From Microbacterium hibisci (GTDB lineage: Bacteria; Actinomycetota; Actinomycetes; Actinomycetales; Microbacteriaceae): DNA of 64,000 nt. The stretch lies in assembly GCF_015278255.1 (NCBI RefSeq), contig NZ_JADIJC010000001.1, positions 124,001 through 188,000 of the forward strand, written 5' to 3'. The translations under genes were made by a program, and so were the position numbers. Below the pieces are notes generated by a model. That model searched no databases. It had not been told where the DNA came from and saw only the letters and a list, made by a program, of their open reading frames with translations. This document shows, one piece after another, positions 34,513 to 42,528 of the stretch (position 1 is its first letter; the number at the start of each line of letters is the position of its first letter).

Positions 34513-35435
34513 GCGAGTGCTCCTCCCGCCGGCCGCGGCGCGACTTCTTGCGCACGAAGATACTGCGGATACAGCCGGGCGGGCAGTCGTCCCGAGGTCG
34601 CCGTGTACGCGACTTGGATCAGCGGGATGCCGAACCAGGGGAACGTCGTGAGCACCCGCGACACGTCGGGGTCGGCCAAGCCGAGAGCGGCAAGGTACAG
34701 AACGCAGATGGCGAGCCCGAGCGGCAGCCAGGCCGCCATCGACACGCTCATGCGCAGCGCGTTCAGCGAATCAGCGCGGAAGAGATCGTCCCACGCGAGC
34801 TCCAGGGTGTTGGTCGCGGGCTGCGGCTGGGCGAGCACGCGGCGCTCGGCGGCACGACAGACCACGAGCACGAGCGCGGCGAAGGCCTGGGCGATGCACA
34901 CCGTGGCCGCCGTTCCCGCGGCGATCGAGCCGCCGAGTGAGGACGCCGTGACAGCCGTGCAGCCGAGAATGCTCGCCGCGACGAGCCACAGCGGCAGCTG
35001 TGCCGCCCAGCCCGGAAGGTAGTCGCGCGCCCCGAGAGCGGACGGCCGCGCGATCCGCACGGCGGCCGGCGCGGGGGAGAACAGTCGCTCGCGTACCCCG
35101 ACGACCGCCGACGTGACGCCGAGGACGCCGACGACCAGTGCGAGTGTGAGGATCCACAGCGCGAACGGCGATGACCCGATCGGCGTCCACACCAACAGGG
35201 CTGCCACGAGCGTCAGGCTCAGCAGGAGGCCCCACATGTTCGCGCGGATGATCGCGCGGGATCGGTCTCGGATGCTCCTCCACATGTCCCACGACTCGAT
35301 CGGAAGCCTCGCCCGCACCGACATGCGGTAGACGTGCGCCGTGCCCCACGACTCGCGACGCACGACGAACAGCATGACCACGGCCACGCCGGCGAACACC
35401 GCGAGCAGCAGCAGGTTGAATGTCTCGAACGACAT
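34509..35435 (-). CDS. Polytopic membrane protein of unknown function, operon with GntR
   Basis: The 308-residue protein has about seven to eight hydrophobic spans: one at the N-terminus (LLLLAVFAGVAVVMLFVV), a basic cytoplasmic loop (RARLPIESWDMWRSIRDRSR), a helical pair, and further spans to the C-terminus. I see no ATPase, transport or enzymatic motif. ATG 35435 is chosen over 35453 because GGAG lies about 10 nt upstream. It is the first gene of a two-gene operon with the GntR regulator, and both are inserted in reverse between murG and murC. YtrA-linked membrane proteins often respond to wall stress, but that role is only an analogy. Confidence 0.75.
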   Translation of the reverse strand: MSFETFNLLLLAVFAGVAVVMLFVVRRESWGTAHVYRMSVRARLPIESWDMWRSIRDRSRAIIRANMWGLLLSLTLVAALLVWTPIGSSPFALWILTLALVVGVLGVTSAVVGVRERLFSPAPAAVRIARPSALGARDYLPGWAAQLPLWLVAASILGCTAVTASSLGGSIAAGTAATVCIAQAFAALVLVVCRAAERRVLAQPQPATNTLELAWDDLFRADSLNALRMSVSMAAWLPLGLAICVLYLAALGLADPDVSRVLTTFPWFGIPLIQVAYTATSGRLPARLYPQYLRAQEVAPRPAGGALA

Positions 35436-35460
35436 CGTGAACTCTCCGGGCACGGAGCCT

Positions 35461-35490
35461 ATTGTGTCGGGTTCTGTATCAATGTGTCAA
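35461..35490 (-). promoter_or_regulatory. Promoter of the membrane protein/GntR operon
   Basis: On the minus strand TTGACA (35490-35485) and CACAAT (35466-35461) are separated by 18 nt. The -35 is a perfect consensus, rare in this window. The -10 lies about 25 nt before ATG 35435. Confidence 0.65.
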
Positions 35491-35494
35491 TACA
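35475..35494. promoter_or_regulatory. Palindrome over the -35 of the GntR operon, likely autoregulator site
   Basis: TGTAT (35475-35479) and ATACA (35490-35494) form an inverted repeat with a 10-nt centre that contains the reverse-strand TTGACA. GntR proteins of the YtrA type typically bind such symmetric sites on their own promoters. Confidence 0.6.
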
Positions 35495-35555
35495 AATACC
35501 GCGCTCGAGCCCGTGCGGCCCAGCGCGCCGGGGCCGCGGCATCCGTCCCCCAACT

Positions 35556-35561
35556 TAGACT
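35556..35561 (+). promoter_or_regulatory. -10 box close to the murC start
   Basis: TAGACT lies 9 nt before ATG 35571, giving a leader of 0-3 nt. It would restart transcription of murC-ftsQ after the reversed insert. Confidence 0.5.
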
Positions 35562-35570
35562 TGACCGGTC

Positions 35571-36995
35571 ATGATCAGACCCGATCTCAGTCTTCCCATC
35601 CCCGACGACATCACCGCCGCCCACTTCATCGGAATCGGCGGATCCGGCATGTCGGGGCTCGCCCGCATGTTCCTCGCGCGCGGCATCCGCGTGTCGGGCT
35701 CCGACCGCGCCGACAGCACGGCGCTGCGCGAGCTCGCCGAGCTCGGCGCGACCGTCCACGTCGGGCACGACGCCGCGAATCTCGCCGGCGATGTCGACAC
35801 CGTCGTCCACACGGGTGCCATCTGGCCCGAGAACCCGGAGTTCCTGCTCGCCAAGGAGCGCGGGCTGCATGTCATCCACCGCTCGCAGGCGCTGTACTGG
35901 CTCATCGGCGGCCGGCGCCTCGTATCGGTCGCGGGTGCGCACGGCAAGACCACCTCGACAGGCATGATCGTGACCGCGCTGCGCGACCTGGGCACCGATC
36001 CCACCTTCGTCAACGGCGGCGTTATCGCGCAGCTCGGCGTCTCGAGCGGCAGCGGGAGCGACGACCTGTTCGTGATCGAAGCCGACGAGTCCGACGGCAC
36101 GTTCCTGCTCTACGACACCTCGATCGCGCTCATCACGAACGTCGACCCCGACCACCTGGACCACTGGGGCACGCGCGAGGCGTTCTACGCCGCGTTCGCC
36201 CGGTTTGCGAACGAGGCGCGCGAGGCGGTCGTGATCTCGGCCGACGACGCGGGCGCGAAGCTCGTGACCGAGCAGCTCACCCATCCGCGCGTCGTCACCT
36301 TCGGCGAGGCTGCCGATGCCGCAGTGCGCGTGAGCGACATCGTCACCGACGGTCCCGTGTCGTTCCGCATCACGCACGACGGTGCGACCGTCGACGCGCA
36401 GCTGCCCGTCCCCGGCGCCCACAACGCGATCAACGCCGCCGGCGCGGTCGCCGTGCTCCTCACGCTGGGCCACGAGCTCGAGCCCGCCGTGCGCGCGGTC
36501 GAGGGCTTCGCGGGCACGGTGCGCCGCTTCGAGCTGCACGGCGTCGAGCGCGGGGTCAGCGTCTTCGACGACTACGCGCATCACCCCACCGAGGTGGCCG
36601 CCGCCCTGGCCGCGGCGCGCACGGTCGTCGGCGACGGTCGCATCATCGCGATCCAGCAGCCGCACACCTACTCGCGCACGCAGGAGATGTACCGCGAGTT
36701 CGCGCAGGTGCTCGAGGAGTACGCCGACCACACCGTCATGCTCGACGTCTACGGTGCGCGCGAAGACCCGGTGCCCGGCGTGACCGGCGAACTCGTCAGC
36801 GACGCTTTCGACGACCCGTCGCACGTCCACTTCGTGCCCGACTGGCAAGAAGCCGCCGACTACACCGCGTCGGTCGCGCGCGAGGGCGACTACGTCATCA
36901 CGCTCGGCTGCGGCAACGTGTACCTCATCATCCCGCAGGTGCTCGAGGCCCTCGGCCGCCCGGGTTCCGCACCCCTGACGAGCAGCGCGGAGTAG
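35571..36995 (+). CDS. murC: UDP-N-acetylmuramate:L-alanine(glycine/serine) ligase MurC
   Basis: It adds the first amino acid to UDP-MurNAc. The 474 residues begin with [14 protein letters not shown], then [12 protein letters not shown] (ATP loop), [20 protein letters not shown] and the MurC-type [10 protein letters not shown]. In Microbacteriaceae with B-type peptidoglycan the first residue may be Gly or Ser rather than Ala; the sequence does not decide this. It follows the reversed GntR operon and is 6 nt from ftsQ. Confidence 0.96.
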   Translation: MIRPDLSLPIPDDITAAHFIGIGGSGMSGLARMFLARGIRVSGSDRADSTALRELAELGATVHVGHDAANLAGDVDTVVHTGAIWPENPEFLLAKERGLHVIHRSQALYWLIGGRRLVSVAGAHGKTTSTGMIVTALRDLGTDPTFVNGGVIAQLGVSSGSGSDDLFVIEADESDGTFLLYDTSIALITNVDPDHLDHWGTREAFYAAFARFANEAREAVVISADDAGAKLVTEQLTHPRVVTFGEAADAAVRVSDIVTDGPVSFRITHDGATVDAQLPVPGAHNAINAAGAVAVLLTLGHELEPAVRAVEGFAGTVRRFELHGVERGVSVFDDYAHHPTEVAAALAAARTVVGDGRIIAIQQPHTYSRTQEMYREFAQVLEEYADHTVMLDVYGAREDPVPGVTGELVSDAFDDPSHVHFVPDWQEAADYTASVAREGDYVITLGCGNVYLIIPQVLEALGRPGSAPLTSSAE

Positions 36996-37001
36996 ACCCG
37001 C

Positions 37002-38132
37002 ATGCGCCGCCCCTCGCCGCTGCCGCAGCCGCCGGTCGCCTCGCGCGCCACGGCGAAGACGGCCGCGCCGAAGGCGGCCGCCCCGACGCGGGCGCACGGC
37101 GCCGACGACACCGAAGACCTCGAGGGGCTCCGCGGCGCGCTGGCGCCCGATTCCGCCGAGAGCGGGTTCGCCCGCGGTGCCGACGAGGGGACGGATGCCG
37201 CATCCCCGGCGGCCGCGCCGGCCCCTGGCGACGGCGACACGGCGCCGGTCATCCCGATCGGCTCCGGGGCGCCTGCGGGCGCGCCGAGCGCGCTCGCAGG
37301 CTCGCCGACCCCGCTGCCCGGAACGACCCCGTCCGAAGGAGAGACCGCCGGCGATCCTGACGGGGGAGAGGTCGGCTTCCGCCAGGTGTGGAAGGCGGCC
37401 CGCGCCCGACGCAAGGCGCTGCGCGCCGAGATCCGCCGCTTCACCGTGCGTCAGCGGCGCCGGCGGGCGGTCTGGCTGGGGGCCGCGGCATCCGTCACCT
37501 TCCTCGCCCTGGGCACGGTGGGCGCCGCGTACAGTCCTCTGTTCGGAGTCGAGAAGATCTCGGTGGTCGGCGCGCAGCAGCTCGCCGCCGCCGACATCGC
37601 CGACGCACTGTCTGGCCAGCTCGGCACGCCGCTGCCCCTCGTCGACGAGAGCGCGGTCAAGGCGGAGCTCATCGGCTTCCCGCTGATCGAGACGTACGCG
37701 CTCGAGGCGCGACCGCCGCACGAGCTCGTCGTGCGGATCGTGGAGCGCACGCCGATCGGCCTCGTCGAGACCCGCGCGGGCTACACGCTCGTCGATGCGG
37801 CAGGGGTGGCGCTCTCGACCACAGCGACGCCGGCGGCCGGTACACCGCTGCTGACGATCAGGGGCGGCGTCGACTCGGACGCCTTCACGGCGGCGGGACA
37901 GGTCATGCGGTCGCTGCCGGCCGAGATCCGCGCGCAGGTCACCGAGGTGACCGCCTCGACGCCCGACGACGTGACGCTCTCGCTCGGCGGCACCAACACG
38001 CAGGTCGTGTGGGGGAGTGCCGAGGAGTCGGCCGAGAAGGCCCTGGTGCTCCAGAAGGCCATGGCCGGCCGCCCGCCCGCCGACGTCTACACCTACGACG
38101 TGTCGTCGCCGGACGCGATCGTCATCCACTGA
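37002..38132 (+). CDS. ftsQ: Division protein FtsQ
   Basis: FtsQ joins early and late divisome proteins. The 376-residue product has a long cytoplasmic N-terminus (about 150 residues, rich in Ala, Pro, Gly and Asp). A basic stretch RQRRRR and one membrane span (AVWLGAAASVTFLALGTV) follow, then a POTRA domain beginning VEKISVVGAQQLAAADI. A C-terminal FtsQ beta domain with ERTPIGLVETRAGYTLVDAAGV completes it. The extended N-terminus is typical of actinobacteria and is the least conserved part. It starts 6 nt after murC. Confidence 0.93.
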   Translation: MRRPSPLPQPPVASRATAKTAAPKAAAPTRAHGADDTEDLEGLRGALAPDSAESGFARGADEGTDAASPAAAPAPGDGDTAPVIPIGSGAPAGAPSALAGSPTPLPGTTPSEGETAGDPDGGEVGFRQVWKAARARRKALRAEIRRFTVRQRRRRAVWLGAAASVTFLALGTVGAAYSPLFGVEKISVVGAQQLAAADIADALSGQLGTPLPLVDESAVKAELIGFPLIETYALEARPPHELVVRIVERTPIGLVETRAGYTLVDAAGVALSTTATPAAGTPLLTIRGGVDSDAFTAAGQVMRSLPAEIRAQVTEVTASTPDDVTLSLGGTNTQVVWGSAEESAEKALVLQKAMAGRPPADVYTYDVSSPDAIVIH

Positions 38133-38147
38133 CGCACCTCGGCCCTC

Positions 38148-38172
38148 GAGCCGAGCCGAGCCGAGCCGAGCC
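38148..38172. repeat. Five tandem GAGCC units upstream of ftsZ
   Basis: Five perfect 5-bp copies lie just after the ftsQ stop. The tract is non-coding and could vary in length by slippage. Confidence 0.85.
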
Positions 38173-38256
38173 CGAACGACGACTTGCGCGCCGGATGCCG
38201 CGACACGCCGAAGCGGTCCGGGCCGACGCGCCCGGCGCGCTTACTTTCGATCTCAG

Positions 38257-38277
38257 GAATTGCATACCGGGCAATTC
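38257..38277 (+). promoter_or_regulatory. Inverted repeat upstream of the ftsZ promoter
   Basis: GAATTGC (38257-38263) and GCAATTC (38271-38277) form a perfect inverted repeat with a 7-nt centre, immediately upstream of the -35. It is an AT-rich patch in a GC-rich setting and could be a regulator site. Confidence 0.55.
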
Positions 38278-38278
38278 T

Positions 38279-38309
38279 TTACACCTCTACTAGAGGTTGA
38301 AGGTTTAGA
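38279..38309 (+). promoter_or_regulatory. MerR-type promoter of ftsZ
   Basis: TTTACA (38279-38284) and TTTAGA (38304-38309) are separated by 19 nt, the long spacing typical of MerR-activated promoters. A perfect palindrome ACCTCTACTAGAGGT (38283-38297) lies in the spacer. The FtsR-like MerR at 2784 is the obvious candidate activator. Confidence 0.6.
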
Positions 38310-38333
38310 AGGTCCAGGGCTACGGAGGCCGGC

Positions 38334-39485
38334 ATGAGCCAGAACCAGAACTACCTCGCCGTGATCAAGGTCGTCGGCGTCGGCGGCGGCGGCGTCAACG
38401 CGGTCAACCGCATGATCGAGCTCGGCCTGCGGGGCGTCGAGTTCATCGCCATCAACACCGACGCCCAGGCGCTGCTGATGAGCGACGCCGACGTCAAGCT
38501 CGACGTCGGGCGCGAACTGACCCGGGGACTCGGCGCAGGCGCCGATCCCGAGGTGGGCCGTCGCGCCGCGGAAGACCACGCCGAAGAGATCGAAGAGGCG
38601 CTGCGCGGCGCCGACATGGTCTTCGTCACGGCCGGCGAAGGCGGCGGCACGGGCACCGGCGGTGCGCCGGTGGTCGCCAAGATCGCGAAGTCGATCGGCG
38701 CCCTGACCATCGGTGTCGTGACCAAGCCTTTCTCGTTCGAGGGCCGTCGCCGACAGCAGCAGGCCGAGACCGGCGTCGCGCGGCTCAAGGAAGAGGTCGA
38801 CACCCTCATCGTGGTGCCGAACGACCGCCTCCTCGAGATCAGCGACCGGGGCATCTCGATGATCGAGGCGTTCGCGACCGCCGACCAGGTGCTCCTCGCC
38901 GGTGTGCAGGGCATCACCGACCTCATCACGACGCCGGGTCTGATCAACCTCGACTTCGCCGACGTCAAGTCGGTCATGCAGGGAGCAGGCTCCGCGCTCA
39001 TGGGCATCGGCTCGGCGCGGGGGGCGGACCGTGCCATCAAGGCCGCCGAGCTCGCGGTCGAGTCGCCGCTGCTCGAAGCGTCGATCGAGGGTGCACACGG
39101 CGTGCTGCTGTCGATCCAGGGCGGTTCCAACCTGGGAATCTTCGAGATCAACGACGCCGCCCAGCTGGTGAAGGAAGCCGCGCACCCCGAGGCGAACATC
39201 ATCTTCGGAACGGTCATCGACGACACGCTCGGCGATGAGGTGCGCGTGACGGTCATCGCCGCGGGCTTCGACGGCGGTGAGCCGCAGGCGCGCATCGAAC
39301 CCATCGCGGTGTCGCGCGTCGTCTCGGCGCCCGCCCTGCCGGCCACGTCGGCGGACGAGGCCGCGAAGGACCGCGACGTCGTCGAGCAGCCCGCGGTGCC
39401 GGTCTCGGTCGGCGCGGTGACGGAGTCGTCGTACGACACCGCCTTCGGCGACGACGATCTCGACATCCCCGACTTCCTCAAGTAA
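38334..39485 (+). CDS. ftsZ: Cell division GTPase FtsZ
   Basis: FtsZ polymerises into the Z-ring. The 383 residues contain the tubulin signature G103-[20 protein letters not shown] near the N-terminus, the T7 loop ([11 protein letters not shown]) and the C-terminal peptide DLDIPDFLK, which in actinobacteria binds SepF. The C-terminal linker is short. ATG follows CTACGGAGG. The promoter upstream is MerR-like. The stop TAA is immediately followed by the yggS GTG with no spacing. Confidence 0.98.
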   Translation: MSQNQNYLAVIKVVGVGGGGVNAVNRMIELGLRGVEFIAINTDAQALLMSDADVKLDVGRELTRGLGAGADPEVGRRAAEDHAEEIEEALRGADMVFVTAGEGGGTGTGGAPVVAKIAKSIGALTIGVVTKPFSFEGRRRQQQAETGVARLKEEVDTLIVVPNDRLLEISDRGISMIEAFATADQVLLAGVQGITDLITTPGLINLDFADVKSVMQGAGSALMGIGSARGADRAIKAAELAVESPLLEASIEGAHGVLLSIQGGSNLGIFEINDAAQLVKEAAHPEANIIFGTVIDDTLGDEVRVTVIAAGFDGGEPQARIEPIAVSRVVSAPALPATSADEAAKDRDVVEQPAVPVSVGAVTESSYDTAFGDDDLDIPDFLK

Positions 39486-40166
39486 GTGCTCGCGGAGCGC
39501 CTCGCGGCGATCGATGAGCGGATAGCGGATGCCGCACGCGCGGCCGGCCGCGATCCGTCCGAGCTCACCCGCATCGTGGTGACGAAGTTCCACCCCGCCG
39601 CGCTCGTCGAGGAGCTCTACGCGCTCGGCGTGCGCGACGTGGGGGAGAACCGGCAGCAGGAGTTCAGCCGCAAGGTCGTCGAGGTCGGCCCTCTCGACGG
39701 CCTGCGGTGGCATTTCATCGGGCAGGCGCAGACCAACAAGGCGCGGGCGATCCGGGGCGCGGCATCCGTCGTCCACTCGCTCGACCGCGCCCGCCTCGCC
39801 GACGCTCTGCACGCCGCCGCAGAGCCCGAAGACGCCCCGCTCGACGTGCTGCTGCAGGTGAACCTCACCGACGACCCGGGACGAGGGGGTGTCGCCTCGG
39901 GCGATCTCGAAGCCCTCGCGACCCATACGGCGGGTCTCGCCTCGCTCCGCGTGCGCGGGGTCATGGCCGTCGCGCCGCTCGACGAGCCGCCGGCACCCGC
40001 CTTCGAGCGGCTCGCCGGACTGGCCGGGATCGTGCGCCGCGTGGTCCCTGATGCTGGCTGGATCTCGGCGGGCATGACCGCGGACTTCGCCGAGGCGATC
40101 GCCGCGGGTGCGACACACCTGCGGATCGGGTCGGCAATCACCGGCCCCAGACCAGAACGCGGTTAA
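39486..40166 (+). CDS. yggS: PLP-homeostasis protein of the YggS/PROSC family
   Basis: This PLP carrier keeps pyridoxal phosphate balanced. The 226-residue TIM-barrel protein has the PLP-lysine in [31 protein letters not shown] and [12 protein letters not shown]. Its GTG start directly follows the ftsZ stop, so translation is likely coupled. A gene for the peptidoglycan-editing protein PgeF, which usually separates ftsZ and yggS in actinobacteria, is absent. Confidence 0.94.
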   Translation: MLAERLAAIDERIADAARAAGRDPSELTRIVVTKFHPAALVEELYALGVRDVGENRQQEFSRKVVEVGPLDGLRWHFIGQAQTNKARAIRGAASVVHSLDRARLADALHAAAEPEDAPLDVLLQVNLTDDPGRGGVASGDLEALATHTAGLASLRVRGVMAVAPLDEPPAPAFERLAGLAGIVRRVVPDAGWISAGMTADFAEAIAAGATHLRIGSAITGPRPERG

Positions 40167-40169
40167 CCT
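40164..40169 (+). promoter_or_regulatory. -10-like box overlapping the yggS stop codon
   Basis: TAACCT begins with the yggS TAA stop. An in-frame ATG at 40178 is 8 nt downstream, and the ribosome-bound start of sepF at 40199 lies further on. Confidence 0.4.
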
Positions 40170-40198
40170 CGGAACACATGAGCACTACGGAGGATCAG

Positions 40199-40663
40199 AT
40201 GTCGAACCCGCTCAAGAAGACCATGGTGTACCTCGGACTCGCCGACGAGGAAGAGGTCTACGAAGAGCCGGCCCCGCAGCCGCGTGCTCGCAAGACCGAG
40301 CAGGTCGCGGAGAAGCCCGCCGCTCCTGTGACGCCGATCCACCGTCCGGCGGTCGTGCGTCAGCCGGCGCCCGCCGCGATCAACGAGATCCTGACGGTGC
40401 ACCCCAAGCAGTACCGCGACGCCCAGGTCATCGCCGAGAACTTCCGCGACGGCATCCCGGTCATCATCAACCTGTCGCAGATGAGCGACGCCGACGCGCG
40501 CCGTCTGATCGACTTCGCGAGCGGGCTGTCGCTCGGGCTCTACGGACGCATCGAGCGGGTCACGAGCAAGGTGTTCCTGCTCTCGCCCGAGAACGTCGCC
40601 GTGTCGGGCGACGGAGCGGTCGCACAGGCGGATCCGGAGTCGGTTCCGTTCGCGCAGCCGTAA
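40199..40663 (+). CDS. sepF: Z-ring membrane anchor SepF
   Basis: SepF tethers FtsZ to the membrane in bacteria without FtsA. The 154-residue protein begins with a short membrane-binding amphipathic segment ([13 protein letters not shown]), then an acidic/Pro linker and the SepF domain ([43 protein letters not shown]). I chose ATG 40199, preceded by GGAGG; an in-frame ATG at 40178 would add seven residues and could be used on a leaderless mRNA. Its stop overlaps a TAATCT box for yggT. Confidence 0.95.
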   Translation: MSNPLKKTMVYLGLADEEEVYEEPAPQPRARKTEQVAEKPAAPVTPIHRPAVVRQPAPAAINEILTVHPKQYRDAQVIAENFRDGIPVIINLSQMSDADARRLIDFASGLSLGLYGRIERVTSKVFLLSPENVAVSGDGAVAQADPESVPFAQP

Positions 40664-40666
40664 TCT
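40661..40666 (+). promoter_or_regulatory. -10 box of a leaderless yggT transcript, overlapping the sepF stop
   Basis: TAATCT begins with the sepF TAA stop. It is followed by 6 nt (GGCTAC) and the GTG start of yggT. Confidence 0.55.
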
Positions 40667-40672
40667 GGCTAC

Positions 40673-40972
40673 GTGGCAGTCGTCCAACTCATCGCAGCGA
40701 TCCTCAACCTCGCGCTGCTGCTCTATGTCTTCGTGTTGCTCACCCGGCTGATCCTCGACTGGATCCCGTTCTTCAACCGCGAGTGGCGTCCGCGGGGCGC
40801 CGGATTGGTCGCGGCGGAGATCGTCTACACGGTCACCGACCCGCCGATCAAGCTGTTCCGCCGCTTCATTCCGCCGCTGCGCGTCGGCGCCATCGCGATC
40901 GACTTCGGGTTCGCGCTGACGATGCTGCTGTGCTTCATCCTGCTCAGCGTCACCCGTACGCTCGCGGGCTGA
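40673..40972 (+). CDS. yggT: YggT-family membrane protein
   Basis: The 99-residue protein has two hydrophobic segments (LIAAILNLALLLYVFVLL and IDFGFALTMLLCFILLSV) around the conserved YggT loop RLILDWIPFF and VTDPPIKLFRRFIPP. YggT proteins are found beside sepF and divIVA in many Gram-positives and affect division or osmotic tolerance by unknown means. The GTG start is chosen because it begins 6 nt after a TAATCT box. It precedes a promoter region for divIVA. Confidence 0.9.
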   Translation: MAVVQLIAAILNLALLLYVFVLLTRLILDWIPFFNREWRPRGAGLVAAEIVYTVTDPPIKLFRRFIPPLRVGAIAIDFGFALTMLLCFILLSVTRTLAG

Positions 40973-41002
40973 GCCGACTCCGATCCGACCCGCCGGTGGC
41001 CT

Positions 41003-41031
41003 TCGACACTCTCAGAACCGATGACTATGCT
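41003..41031 (+). promoter_or_regulatory. Promoter of divIVA
   Basis: TCGACA (41003-41008) and TATGCT (41026-41031) are separated by 17 nt in the 160-nt gap after yggT. It is one of the better-formed promoters in the window. Confidence 0.65.
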
Positions 41032-41044
41032 TTGCTGATACGAA

Positions 41045-41064
41045 CGGCCGTCACACGACGGCCG
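41045..41064 (+). promoter_or_regulatory. Hairpin in the divIVA leader
   Basis: CGGCCGTC and GACGGCCG pair around an ACAC loop, just after the expected transcription start. It could stabilise the leader or attenuate transcription. A AGAGGA ribosome binding site follows near 41120. Confidence 0.5.
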
Positions 41065-41132
41065 CACCGACATCGGCCCCCGGGCACCGGTCGTCAGCCG
41101 GCACCGTCCAGACGCTCGAAAGAGGAATCACC

Positions 41133-41705
41133 ATGGCATTGTCCCCCGATGACGTCGTCACCAAGCAGTTCCAGCACGTCCGCTTCAAGGAGGGTTTCGA
41201 CCCTGACGAGGTGGACGACTTCCTCGACGAGATCGTCGTGGAGTGGCGCAAGGCCCTCGCCGAGAACGAGGAGCTGAAGGCCAAGCTGGCGGCGTACGAG
41301 TCGGGTGATGCTCCCGCACGTGCCGCCGAGCCGGCGCCCGCTCCCGTCGTCGAGGCCGCTCCGGCCACCGGCGCCGCCCCTGCCGCCAGCGCGGGCATCA
41401 TCGAGCTGGCTCAGCGCCTCCACGACGAGCACGTCGCCGAGGGCATCGCGCAGCGCGACCAGCTCATCTCCGACGCCAAGTCGCAGGCTGCGTCGATCGT
41501 GTCGGAGGCCGAGACCCGTGGTCGCGAGGAGCTCGCGAAGCTCGACCGCGAGCGCACGGTCCTCGAGGGCCGCATCAGCGAGCTGCGCAACTTCGAGCGC
41601 GACTACCGCGCCCAGCTGCGCAGCTACATCGAGGGCAAGCTGCGCGACCTCGAGACCACGGCGACGACGTCCGGCGCACAGCCGGTCTCGGCGCTGGGCC
41701 TCTAG
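41133..41705 (+). CDS. divIVA: Polar growth protein DivIVA (Wag31)
   Basis: DivIVA/Wag31 marks cell poles and directs wall growth in actinobacteria. The 190-residue protein begins MALSPDDVVTKQFQHVRFKEG, then the conserved DPDEVDDFLDEIV membrane-binding part. An Ala/Pro linker and a long coiled coil (about residues 95-175) follow. It is shorter than mycobacterial Wag31 (about 260 residues). It has its own promoter upstream. The product is a known type of substrate for PASTA kinases, and pknL lies in the same window. Confidence 0.95.
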   Translation: MALSPDDVVTKQFQHVRFKEGFDPDEVDDFLDEIVVEWRKALAENEELKAKLAAYESGDAPARAAEPAPAPVVEAAPATGAAPAASAGIIELAQRLHDEHVAEGIAQRDQLISDAKSQAASIVSEAETRGREELAKLDRERTVLEGRISELRNFERDYRAQLRSYIEGKLRDLETTATTSGAQPVSALGL

Positions 41706-41708
41706 GCC

Positions 41709-42527
41709 TTGACGCGCCGACCTCCCCTTCGTCAGGCGGCGGCCGGCACCATCATCGCGATTCTCGCGGTGCTGGTGCTGGCCGCCGACCAGTTGGCGAA
41801 GTACCTCGCCCTCGAGAATCTTCCGTACCAGGAGCCGGTCGAGGTCCTCGGTGACTTCCTGAGCTTCTACCTCACGCGCAATCCCGGCGCGGCCTTCTCG
41901 CTCGGCGAGGAGGTCACCTGGATCTTCACGATCGCCCTGGCGGTCGTCGCCGTCGTCATCGGCTGGCTGGCCGCCAGGCGGGTGCGCTCGCGCCTGTGGG
42001 CCGTCACCCTCGGGCTTCTGCTCGGCGGTGTGCTGGGCAACCTCACCGACCGGCTGTTCCGCGAGCCCGGCTTCGGCGTCGGGCACGTGATCGACTTCAT
42101 CAACACGCCGTGGATGTGGTTCTTCCCCGGCATGTCTCCGGCGATCTACAACATCGCCGACATCTTCATCGTGTGCGACATGATCGCGATCGCACTCCTG
42201 GTACTCGTGGGGGTCCACATGGACGGTACGCGCGACAGCAGCGGCAAGAACGACAGCGAGAACGAGAACGCCGGCGACGACGAGACGCTCCTCGGCGCCG
42301 AGGGCGACCAGTTCGCGTCCGGCGGGACGGTGGAGGGATTCGGCGACGAGTTCCCCGTCGCCGATCCGGATGCCGGCATCCCGGCCGCCGAACGCGGCCT
42401 GCCGCCGCTCAGCGACAGCGAGCAGCGCGCGGTCGAGGCGGAGGCCGAGCGCGAGGCCGAGGAGTACGAGGCCGGTCGCGACACCGGCTCCGACAACGGA
42501 CGCTCCGGCTCCGGCGCCCAGCTCTGA
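41709..42527 (+). CDS. lspA: Lipoprotein signal peptidase LspA with a long acidic tail
   Basis: LspA cleaves signal peptides of lipoproteins. The 272 residues start at a TTG, 3 nt after the divIVA stop, and comprise four membrane spans with the catalytic Asp in NLTDRLF and [10 protein letters not shown]. The usual length is 150-200 residues. Here about 100 hydrophilic, Asp/Glu/Ser-rich residues follow the last span, giving a strongly acidic C-terminus of unknown purpose. Lipoproteins in this window include CtaC. The gene overlaps none, but rluD starts just after its stop. Confidence 0.93.
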   Translation: MTRRPPLRQAAAGTIIAILAVLVLAADQLAKYLALENLPYQEPVEVLGDFLSFYLTRNPGAAFSLGEEVTWIFTIALAVVAVVIGWLAARRVRSRLWAVTLGLLLGGVLGNLTDRLFREPGFGVGHVIDFINTPWMWFFPGMSPAIYNIADIFIVCDMIAIALLVLVGVHMDGTRDSSGKNDSENENAGDDETLLGAEGDQFASGGTVEGFGDEFPVADPDAGIPAAERGLPPLSDSEQRAVEAEAEREAEEYEAGRDTGSDNGRSGSGAQL

Positions 42528-42528
42528 C

